64,000 bases of DNA from assembly GCF_016863535.1 (NCBI RefSeq), contig NZ_BOPB01000029.1, positions 105,009 through 169,008 on the forward strand, written 5' to 3'. A program made the translations under genes and the position numbers. This DNA is from Micromonospora lutea (GTDB taxonomy: Bacteria; Actinomycetota; Actinomycetes; Mycobacteriales; Micromonosporaceae). Of the stretch, positions 52,888-61,200 are shown piece by piece. Below the pieces are notes generated by a model. It was not told the origin of the DNA. It saw only the letters and a program-made list of their open reading frames with translations, and made no database searches. The number at the start of each line of letters is the position of its first letter. Position 1 is the first letter of the stretch.

Positions 52888-53351
52888 GGTGATCTACACC
52901 TTTCGTCGGGGGTGCACGACGCACGCCGCAGGGGGATGCGGTGGGTCGTGTCAGAAGGGGGAGGATCGTCGGGGGATCGGGGATCCTGCTCGCGACGTCC
53001 GGAGGGTGTAACGCCCGGGGGGTGGGGGTCATTCCGGGGCCCGGGGTGCGGCGAGCGGAAGGCGCTCGCGGTCACGCGGGATGTAACGCCCCGGGGGTGG
53101 GGGTCATTCCGGCCGGACAGGCGGGCGCAGAGCCGCTCGCGGCCACGTCATGTTCAACGACCGGGGTGCGGGCCGGATTCCGCCACAGCGGTGACCGGCG
53201 TCACCGCAAACCGGCTGATACCGGACAGCACGGGTCAGACGTCGTGGTTGCTTCGGAGAAGAGCGGGCGCCACGCACGCCACCTGGCGTTTTCGGTGGGG
53301 GTGACGGGGAAAGCCGGGCGGGCAGCAGGTCCCGACCGAGGGGAGAGGTCC
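52888..53351. repeat. 464-bp gap with 75-bp-period tandem repeat
   Basis: No gene is supported here. A 31-bp core (TGTAACGCCC then a G-run and GGGTCATTCCGG) occurs at 53007-53037 and 53082-53112, period 75 bp. Each copy is preceded by a GCTCGCG...ACG segment, which appears a third time around 53135 before TGTTCAACGACCGGGG. The array of about 2.5 units lies between the divergent peptidase and beta-helix genes and must contain both promoters. Confidence 0.6.
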
Positions 53352-55025
53352 GTGCGGCAGCAGGATCGGTCCATCGCCACCCGCGAGCGCCCGTCTCCGG
53401 TCGCCGGGGCACCGTTGTGGTGCGATGCGCGCGACTTCGGACTTCAGGGCGATGGGGTGACCAACGACCAGCCTGCGCTGGCTGCTCTGGTCGACCGGCT
53501 CGGTGAGGGATATGCCGCCGACGGTCGGGCGCGGGTCATCTACTGCCCGCCCGGGATCTACTCGATCCGGGACGCGGGCACGGTATGGCGCAGCGGGGTG
53601 TCACTGATCGGTGCGGGGCCGGGAGCGACCCGCTTCGTGTTGAGCAACGAGGGCAACCGGGCGGACCCGACGCCGCTGGCTTTCTGGACCACCGTGCAGC
53701 ACGGCGCCGACCGGGACCGGCACATCGCCGACTGCACCTTCGCCGACTTCGAGATCGACGGCTCTGGCGTGGCCTTGGCGACCTACAGCTATCTGGCCAA
53801 GGGCCTCGGCCTGCAGTACGTCGTACGGGGCGTCTTCCGCAATCTCTACATCCACCACACCGGCGCCACCGGACTCGGCTGCGACTTCCTCCAGGACAGC
53901 CTGATCGACGGCGTGGTGACGGTCGGCTGCGGGCGGCTGGACAACGGTGAGGAGATGGGCGGCGCGGGCATCGGTATCGGCATCGGCGGCTGGGGGGAGG
54001 TGGAGCGCTGCACCATCAGCAACTGCACCACGCTCGGCAACGGCACCAACGGGATCTTCCTGGAGTTGCAGAAGCCGTACTGGACGCCACCGCGCGGGTA
54101 CCGCATCATCGGCTGCCACAGCCAGGCCAACCGGTTCGGCATCTCGGACTGGGGTGCCGACGGCCTGATCGTCTCCGCCTGCACCCTCACCGGAAACCTG
54201 GAGGCCGGCTTCGACGTCTCCGCCAACGGTACGGCGGGCATCGCCGGCCGAGGCGGCATCCTCAGTGACTGCGTGATCGACCGGAACGTCCGCGACGGGA
54301 TCAGCATGGGCAACACCCCCGGGCCGTACACGATCCGGGGCAACCGGATCAGCGGCAACGGTTGGTACGGCTACCACCAGCATGATCTGGGCAACGGCTA
54401 CCAGGGCCCGACCTCGGACGTGGTGATCGACAGCAACGACTTCTGGGACAACGGACTCGACGGCATCCGGGTGGACCGGCCGATGGTCGACGCGACGGTG
54501 ACGAACAACCGGATCCGGAGCAACGGGCGGCAGTGCGCCCCGGCGGCCACCGGCTCAGGGGAGTCGGTGCGCTACGGCCGGCGCGCCGTGTCGGACCGGG
54601 CAGCGGCGTGGCCGCCCGACGGGCACCGGGGAAAGGTGCTCCGGGTGGGGTCCCGGCTGGCGCTGGTGGTCGGCAACACCGGGGAGGAACTGGATCTGGC
54701 CGATCTGCGGCCGGACGCGGCGATCGCCTGGAACGAGGACGTGCCGCCACCCGGGACGCGCTACGAACTGCCACCGGCGACCCCGCTGCGGGCCGGCATC
54801 GCGGTGAACGCCCACTTCGAGTCGGCAATGGTGCGCGGCAACCGGATCTGGGACAACCGAGACGACCCCACGCAGAGCTACGGGCTGTGGGTCAGCGACC
54901 GAGGTGCCTGCGTCTCATGCCGGGTCGAGGACAACGACCTCGTCGGCAACGTCGAGGGGCCGCTGCGGCTGGACAGCCAACCGGTCGGCGGCCGTTGGGA
55001 CCGCAACCACGCCGAAGTGGACTAG
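53352..55025 (+). CDS. right-handed parallel beta-helix protein (pectate-lyase-3 type)
   Basis: A 557-residue protein. Its N-terminus (DARDFGLQGDGVTNDQPALAALVDRL, YCPPGIYSI) is the pectate-lyase-3/GH28-like start, and the body is a series of beta-helix rungs with repeated GNRI, NRI and DNDL asparagine-ladder motifs. No signal peptide is visible, which is odd for a polysaccharide-active protein. An Arg/Pro-rich insertion of about 90 residues (about 395-485) interrupts the helix. GGGAGAGG precedes the GTG. Confidence 0.82.
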   Translation: MRQQDRSIATRERPSPVAGAPLWCDARDFGLQGDGVTNDQPALAALVDRLGEGYAADGRARVIYCPPGIYSIRDAGTVWRSGVSLIGAGPGATRFVLSNEGNRADPTPLAFWTTVQHGADRDRHIADCTFADFEIDGSGVALATYSYLAKGLGLQYVVRGVFRNLYIHHTGATGLGCDFLQDSLIDGVVTVGCGRLDNGEEMGGAGIGIGIGGWGEVERCTISNCTTLGNGTNGIFLELQKPYWTPPRGYRIIGCHSQANRFGISDWGADGLIVSACTLTGNLEAGFDVSANGTAGIAGRGGILSDCVIDRNVRDGISMGNTPGPYTIRGNRISGNGWYGYHQHDLGNGYQGPTSDVVIDSNDFWDNGLDGIRVDRPMVDATVTNNRIRSNGRQCAPAATGSGESVRYGRRAVSDRAAAWPPDGHRGKVLRVGSRLALVVGNTGEELDLADLRPDAAIAWNEDVPPPGTRYELPPATPLRAGIAVNAHFESAMVRGNRIWDNRDDPTQSYGLWVSDRGACVSCRVEDNDLVGNVEGPLRLDSQPVGGRWDRNHAEVD

Positions 55026-55207
55026 GTCTCGTCGGCCGGCGAGATCGAGTTCGCCTCCGCGTACCGGTCGCGCAACCGGGCCCGGATCTCCTCCGGGGTG
55101 TACGCGCGCCGCCGTCGCTCCGCTCGGGCGATCACCACGCCCGAGGCTGCGACCCCGGCCAGACCGGCCAACCCGAGGACCTTCCACCACCGCATCCGTC
55201 GCCGCAT
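55022..55207 (-). CDS. small single-pass membrane protein
   Basis: A 61-residue protein with a basic N-terminus (MRRRMRWWK), a hydrophobic helix at about residues 10-28 (VLGLAGLAGVAASGVVIA) and a charged tail (RRRRAYTPEEIRARLRDRY). The ATG at 55207 lies 6 nt after TACCCT, so a leaderless start is likely; an ATG at 55228 would overlap the divergent gene. The 3' end overlaps the beta-helix gene end by 4 bp. Function unknown. Confidence 0.7.
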   Translation of the reverse strand: MRRRMRWWKVLGLAGLAGVAASGVVIARAERRRRAYTPEEIRARLRDRYAEANSISPADET

Positions 55208-55212
55208 CCGCT

Positions 55213-55226
55213 TAGGGTAGTCCTCC
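55213..55226. promoter_or_regulatory. overlapping divergent -10 elements
   Basis: TAGGGT (55213-55218, plus strand) lies 8 nt before the ATG at 55227. TACCCT (55219-55214, minus strand) lies 6 nt before the ATG at 55207. The two hexamers share five base pairs, so both genes cannot be initiated at once. Confidence 0.45.
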
Positions 55227-55886
55227 ATGAGCATCAGCCTGGACGAGGCGGTGGAGCTGACCCGTACCGGCGATCTGTGGGTCTTCCGGGGCCGCAGTGT
55301 GCCTGACCGAGCCATCCAGCTGACCACCAACAGCCCGGTCAACCATGTGGGCATGGCGGTGGTGCTGGACGACATGCCGCCGTTGCTGTGGCACGCCGAG
55401 CTGGGCCGGTCGCTGCCGGATCTGTGGACCGGCACCCATCAGCGCGGCGTGCAGCTGCACGACCTGCGGGACGCGGTCGGCATCTGGGCGAACCGGTACG
55501 GTCAGCGCGGCTGGCTGCGCCAGTTGGAGCCGCCGGCCGACGGGGAGATGGAGCGGTCGGTGCTGCGGACCATCGCCCGGCTGGACGGCACGCCGTTCCC
55601 GTCCACCGCCCAGTTGGCCTGGCGGTGGCTGCGGGGCCGGGTGCCGTCGCCACGGCTGCCGTTGCCGACGCCCCGACGCCGCGTCCCGGCTGCGCAGGAC
55701 CTGGCCCTGGAAACCGCGTACTGCGCGGAGGTCGTCGCGGTCACCTACGAGGCGATGGGGCTGCTGCCGGCGGGGCGGCGACCGAACTGGTACGACCCGG
55801 GCCGCTTCTGGAGCGGCGACGACCTGGAACTGCACGGGGGTGCCCGGCTGGGCAGCGAGATCGAGGTGCGGATCCCGCCCCGTTGA
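55227..55886 (+). CDS. permuted NlpC/P60-like (YiiX/C92-type) protein
   Basis: A 219-residue protein with the order His then Cys that marks permuted papain-like enzymes: SPVNHVGMAVVLDD (His) near residue 40 and ETAYCAEVVAVTYEAMGLLP (Cys) near residue 165. DLWVFRGRS at the N-terminus fits the YiiX/C92 pattern. It could hydrolyse amides or lipid-linked substrates. No signal peptide is seen. Confidence 0.78.
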   Translation: MSISLDEAVELTRTGDLWVFRGRSVPDRAIQLTTNSPVNHVGMAVVLDDMPPLLWHAELGRSLPDLWTGTHQRGVQLHDLRDAVGIWANRYGQRGWLRQLEPPADGEMERSVLRTIARLDGTPFPSTAQLAWRWLRGRVPSPRLPLPTPRRRVPAAQDLALETAYCAEVVAVTYEAMGLLPAGRRPNWYDPGRFWSGDDLELHGGARLGSEIEVRIPPR

Positions 55887-55922
55887 GGTTTCGTCGAGCC
55901 GCCGGCCGGTAAAGCTTGCGGC

Positions 55923-56312
55923 GTGACTGCTTCCACCGATCTCGACACGCTGACCGACTTCTTCGACCGGTACGGCGTGGCGCTGACCGTCGGGGACCTG
56001 CCGGCGATCGCCGGCTGCTACGCGCTGCCCGGGCTGGTGGTGGCCGACACCTACAGCTTCTCGTTCAACTCCACCGCTGCCGTCGCGCTGTCCTTCGTGG
56101 GCGCCGCGCCGGACTACACCGAGCGTGAACTGGTCGCGGCGCACGCCGACATCGAGCAGGTGCAGCAGGTGTCCGCGCTGCTCGTGGAGGTGGCGGTGCG
56201 CTGGGAGTTCCTGGACAGCCAGGGTCGCCAGGTGCCCGGCGAACGTTACCGCTACCTGCTGCGCAGCACCGACGACGGGCCGGCGATCTGCACTGTCGTG
56301 CGGACGGGCTGA
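55923..56312 (+). CDS. NTF2/SnoaL-like protein
   Basis: A 129-residue protein with the cone-shaped NTF2-like fold pattern: DTLTDFFDRYGVALTVGDLPAIAGCYALPGLVV, then beta strands ending in RYRYLLRSTDDGPAICTVVRTG. The GTG start lacks a ribosome site, and a TAAAGC is 7 nt upstream. It follows the papain-like gene by 36 nt. Function unknown. Confidence 0.75.
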   Translation: MTASTDLDTLTDFFDRYGVALTVGDLPAIAGCYALPGLVVADTYSFSFNSTAAVALSFVGAAPDYTERELVAAHADIEQVQQVSALLVEVAVRWEFLDSQGRQVPGERYRYLLRSTDDGPAICTVVRTG

Positions 56313-56466
56313 GCCGCCGGTACGGCCGCCGCCGTCAACCGGCCAGGTGCGGGGCGTCGATGCGTCCGGTGCGCCGAGCGAGTCGGACGGCTTCGGTACC
56401 TGCCCGTTTCGCACCCGGGCCGGGCGTGACTAGGCTGCCCGTCGGCGACGACGAGTGGGGACCTCA

Positions 56467-57333
56467 ATGTCAGTGCGGCCGTCCGGTGATGCCAACGACG
56501 ATGCCACCGGTGACCAGTACGGCGACGGCAACCGTGCCGCCACCGGCGACCAGTACGACGATGCCGTCGGCGACCGGAACGGCGATGTCGTCGGTGATGC
56601 CGGGACGGTCGGCGGGCACGCCCTGCCGAGAATGATCGCCTCCGCACCCTGGGTGATGGTGCTGGTCGGTGTCGCGGTCCTGGCGGTGCTGCTGGTGGTC
56701 GCGCTGTTGTCGTTCCGTGGTCCTGAGCAGCCGGTGGCCTGGTCGCCGGGTCCGCCGATCACCCTGCCGACAGCCGCCGGGGAGAGCGCGGAGTCGGCGT
56801 CGACCGCACATTCGACCACGACCGGCCCCTCGGTCCCGGCTACTCCGCCGCTCTCGGTCCCCCCGAGCGCCTCGGTCACGCCGAGCGGCTCACCCGCGTC
56901 GAGCGCGACGTCGGCCCGGCCGACCGGTCCGTCGCGCAGCGGAGCGCCCGGGCAGCCCGAGACCTACTGGTCACCGAGCGCCTCCGCACCCGCAGGGTCG
57001 ACCGACGGCGGCGGTACGGTCACCGTCAGCTACCGGGTGCAGGGCAGCGGCGCGGACTACTTCGAGGCACAGATGGTGGTCCGCAACAGCTCCGGTCAGT
57101 CGAACGACTGGAAAGTGGAGCTGCGCTTCAACGGCGGCGTCACGGGCGTCCGGGCGTCCAGTGGCCCGGGCGTGGCGGTCACCATCAGGGGCAGCGGCTG
57201 GTATCTGCTCAGCGGAACCGGTCAGCTCGCCGCCGGGGCTCAGCAGTCGGTCCAACTACGTTTCACGCGTACCGGGGGCGGGGAGTACCCGGCACAGTGC
57301 ACGGTCAACGGAACATCCTGCGGGATCGGCTGA
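56467..57333 (+). CDS. membrane-anchored protein with CBM2-like domain (paralogue 1)
   Basis: A 288-residue protein in four parts. A cytosolic acidic N-terminus has degenerate GDQY/GDxN repeats (residues 5-50), then one membrane helix (about 60-85, WVMVLVGVAVLAVLLVVALL), a Ser/Thr/Pro-rich linker (about 95-180) and a C-terminal beta domain (VSYRVQGSGADYFEAQMVVRNSS) ending in a Cys pair (CTVNGTSC). The domain resembles family 2 carbohydrate-binding modules. GGGGA is 6 nt before the ATG. It forms a pair with the next gene. Confidence 0.78.
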   Translation: MSVRPSGDANDDATGDQYGDGNRAATGDQYDDAVGDRNGDVVGDAGTVGGHALPRMIASAPWVMVLVGVAVLAVLLVVALLSFRGPEQPVAWSPGPPITLPTAAGESAESASTAHSTTTGPSVPATPPLSVPPSASVTPSGSPASSATSARPTGPSRSGAPGQPETYWSPSASAPAGSTDGGGTVTVSYRVQGSGADYFEAQMVVRNSSGQSNDWKVELRFNGGVTGVRASSGPGVAVTIRGSGWYLLSGTGQLAAGAQQSVQLRFTRTGGGEYPAQCTVNGTSCGIG

Positions 57334-57422
57334 GTCGCCTGTCGGCACAGTTGGCGTTCCCGCGCACTTTTCGGCACGGCTGAAGATCGTTACGCTTGCC
57401 GGGCTGCCCGCTGAGGAGAGAC

Positions 57423-58130
57423 ATGTCCGGTATGCGTCGCGCTCCCCGTCAGTTTCCGCCGCGCGGCTCCACTGCCGTGGCTTCCTCGCCGTGGATCCTG
57501 GTGTCGGTCGGGGTCGTCATCATGGTGGCGTTGCTCGTCGTCGCGGTCGGCGCGTACCGAGGCCCCGGGCCCGACTTCCAGCCGGTGCCGCCGGGGCAGC
57601 CTCCGGTCGCCGCCGCGCCGATGCCCGAGCGCGCCTCGTCTGCGGGGCGGCACGCGTCGGCGCCACCGTCGATGGTGGTGCCGGGGCTGTCCCCGCGCCG
57701 CACCGACCCACCGAGCCCCACTCCCAACGCGACGCGTACGGCCTCTCCACCGCCGACCACCGTGCCGCCCGTCAAGCCGTCCCGCACTCCCGCGCCTCCG
57801 CCCGCCCCGTTCGACGCGCGTTACCAGGTCTTGCACATGTTTCAGGGTGGCTTCATCGCCGAGGTGCTGATTCGCAACACCTCCCGGGGCGACCTGGGCT
57901 GGGTGGCGCGGGTGGAGTACCCGGGCGGGCGGGTGGTGACCGCCTGGCTGGAAGGGGTCCCACAGGGGACGTTCACGGGTCGCGATGGGACGTTGACCTA
58001 CCGCAGTGGTCCGAAGCTGGCGGCGGGATCGTCGGTGTACCTGCGCTTCCACATCGAGTCGGCCGGCGCCCGGCCGGCGAGTTGCAGCGTCTCCGGACGG
58101 GCCTGCCACCGCACTAGCGGCCCTCGGTGA
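57423..58130 (+). CDS. membrane-anchored protein with CBM2-like domain (paralogue 2)
   Basis: A 235-residue protein with the same architecture as the previous one: a basic N-terminus, a membrane helix (about 20-45, WILVSVGVVIMVALLVVAVGAY), a Pro/Thr-rich linker and a CBM2-like beta domain (YQVLHMFQGGFIAEVLIRNTS) with a terminal Cys pair (CSVSGRAC). GGAG is 5 nt before the ATG. It lies just before the pullulanase fusion, so both may hold glycans near the cell surface; this is inference. Confidence 0.78.
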   Translation: MSGMRRAPRQFPPRGSTAVASSPWILVSVGVVIMVALLVVAVGAYRGPGPDFQPVPPGQPPVAAAPMPERASSAGRHASAPPSMVVPGLSPRRTDPPSPTPNATRTASPPPTTVPPVKPSRTPAPPPAPFDARYQVLHMFQGGFIAEVLIRNTSRGDLGWVARVEYPGGRVVTAWLEGVPQGTFTGRDGTLTYRSGPKLAAGSSVYLRFHIESAGARPASCSVSGRACHRTSGPR

Positions 58131-58149
58131 GGAGCGACGACGTCATACC

Positions 58150-58196
58150 TTGCGCAACGTCCTGCTTGATTGCAGGGAAGTTTGCAAAGTATTGCA
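58150..58196. promoter_or_regulatory. TTGCA-rich candidate operator of the pullulanase gene
   Basis: TTGCGCAA (58150-58157) and TTTGCAAA (58181-58188) are perfect palindromes, and TTGCA recurs at 58170, 58182 and 58192. CTTGCAG/TTGCAAG elements are known targets of LacI-type maltose regulators in Streptomyces amylase promoters. The cluster lies 58-104 bp before the start codon. Confidence 0.5.
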
Positions 58197-58253
58197 GAAC
58201 CTTTCGGCAAGAGCTAGCGTGCGGGCCAATCAGCGACCAGAGGAAGGCCGTCG

Positions 58254-61200
58254 ATGAAACCCCCGCCGACACCGCGCAAAAGCCTGCTCGCCCTCGTCTT
58301 CCTGCTCACCGTCACCCTGGTCGGCGCGCCGGTGGCGGTGAACCCCGCCGCCGCAGCCGGGCGATCCGCCGTCACCGGGACATTGACCGCCACCGGAGCC
58401 GTCACCTGGCATGCCGAACCCTCCACCACAGCCCTGCTCGACGCCGGCCGCAGCCAGGTGGGGGCCGAGCAGTTCTACTTCGTGCTACCGGACCGGTTCG
58501 CCAACGGCGACCCGCGCAACGATCGCGGCGGTCTCGCCGGGGACCGGACGCGTACCGGGTACGACCCCACGGACAAGGGGTTTTACCAGGGCGGCGACCT
58601 CAAAGGACTGACCGAGCGGCTCGACTACATCGAAGGGCTGGGCACCACCGCCATCTGGCTCGCACCGGTCTTCAGGAACCAACCGGTGCAGGGCGAGGGT
58701 GACGACGTGTCGGCCGGCTACCACGGTTACTGGATCACCGACTTCACCCAGGTCGATCCGCACTTCGGTGACCCCGCGGACCTGAAGAAGCTGGTCCAGC
58801 TCGCCCACCGACGCGGCATCAAGGTCTACCTCGACGTCATCGTCAACCACACCGCCGACGTCATCACCTACGCCGAGGACCGGTTCAGCTACGTCGACAA
58901 GGCGAGCGCGCCCTACCGCGACGCGCAGGGCCGGCCGTTCGAGGACCGCAACTACGCCGACGGCAGCCGGCACTTCCCGACGGTCGACGGCGACTCCTTC
59001 CCGTACACCCCGACCTTCAAGACCCCGGCCGACGCGAAGGTCAAGGTCCCGGCCTGGCTGAACGATCCCACCATGTACCACAACCGTGGTGACTCGACAT
59101 TCGTCGGAGAGAACAGCGAGTACGGCGACTTCTTCGGCCTCGACGACCTGTGGACCGAGCGGCCCGAGGTGGTCCGGGGCATGACGAAGATCTACGCCGA
59201 CTGGGTACGCGCCACCGGCGTCGACGGCTTCCGCCTGGACACGGTCAAGCACGTCAACATGGACTTCTGGCCCCAGTTCAGCCAGGGCGTGCAGCAGGCG
59301 GCGGACCGCGCCGGCAAGAAGGACTTCTTCATGTTCGGTGAGGTGTACAGCGCGGACCCGGAGATCGCATCGAGCTACGTGCGGCAGGGTGGCCTGCCCG
59401 CGACACTGGACTTCGGCTTCCAGGAGGCGGCGCGGGACTACACCGCGAACGACGGATCAGCCAAGGCGCTGGCCGACCTCTACGCCCGCGACGACCTCTA
59501 CGCCGCCCGGGACACCCACGCCGGCCGACTGACCACCTTCCTCGGCAATCACGACATGGGCCGGATCGGCTCGTTCATCGCCAACGGTCCCACCGACCCG
59601 GCCACCCACCTGCGCCGGGACCAGCTCGCCCACGAACTGATGTTCCTCACCCGTGGCCAGCCGGTGATCTACTCCGGCGACGAGCAGGGCTTCACCGGCG
59701 CCGGCGGTGACAAGGACGCCCGGCAGCCGATGTTCGCCTCGCGTACGCCGGACTATCTCGACGACGATCTGCTCGGCACCGACCGCACCCATGCGGTCGA
59801 CCAGTTCGACCGCCAGCACCCGCTCTACCGCACCATCGCCGAGCTGGGCCGGTTGCGTCAGGCGCACCCGGCCCTGCGCGACGGGGTGCAGGTCACCCGG
59901 CACGCCGCTGACGGTCCCGGCGTCTTCGCCTTCTCCCGCGTCGACCCGGGCAACCGCACCGAGTACCTGGTGGCGGTCAACAACGCCGCGACCGCGCAGA
60001 CCGTCACCGTGGACACCTGGTCGGCCGGCGCCACCTTCACCGGCATCCACGGCAGCACCGCCCGGCCGGTGGCCGCCGGCGACGGGAGGCTGACCCTGAC
60101 CGTGCCGCCGCTGTCAGCGGTGGTGCACCGGGCGGGCACGGCGGTCGCGCTGCCCAAGGCCAAGCCGGGCATCACCATCGCCCCGGTGGGGTCGCCGGCC
60201 ACCCGGGCGGAGGTCACGGCCCAGGTCACCGGCGATCCGCTGGCCCGCGTGACGATGGCGGCGCGGACCGCTGGCGGAAAGTGGACGCTGCTCGGCTCCG
60301 CCCAGCGTGCGCCGTACACCCTGCACCACGACCTGACCGGTCAGGCCGCCGGCACAAGGATCGAATACAAGGCGGTGGTCCGCGACGGTCGGGGCCGGAC
60401 CGCGTCCGCCCGCGCCACCGCCACGGTGGGCACCCCGGAACCGTCCGGCTCGTCGCGGGACTGGCTGGTGGTCCACCATCAACGTCCCGACGGCGACTAC
60501 GACGACTGGGCGTTGTACGCCTGGGGTGACATCGACCCGGAGTACACCACCGAGTGGCCGAAGGGGCAGCCGTTCGCCGGCACCGACGCGTACGGACGGT
60601 TCGCCTGGGTGAAACTCAAGCCCGGGGCGAAGACGGTCGGGTTCCTGGTGGTCGACGCCGACGGCACCAAGGACGTCGACAACGACCGAATCATCGACGT
60701 GACGCAGACCGGTGAGGTCTGGGTCAAGCAGGGCGACCCGGCGACGTACCAGACCCGGGAGGAGGCCGCGGGCGGGCCTGCCCCGCCGGTCGAGGAGGGC
60801 GTGGCGGTCGTCCACTACCACCGGCCCGACGGCGACTACGACGGCTGGGGCCTGCACCTGTGGGACGGTGCGGCCACCCCCACCGACTGGGCGAAGCCGA
60901 TGCCGCCGACCCGCGTCGACTCCTTCGGCGCCGAGTTCCGGGTGCCGCTGGCCGAGGGCGCCACCGGGCTCAGCTACATCATTCACTCCGGTGACGAGAA
61001 GGATCTGCCGCAGGACCAGCGGCTCGACTTCGCCGACGCCGGCCGGGAGGTCTGGTTGCTCGCCGCGACACCGGGCCGGCTGCTGCCGACGACCACCGGC
61101 ACCGGCACCGGTACGGACACCGAGATCAGCAAGCAGCGAGCGCACTGGATCGACCGGTCCACCGTCGCCTGGCGCACCGGCCCCACCGACGGTCGGGCGT

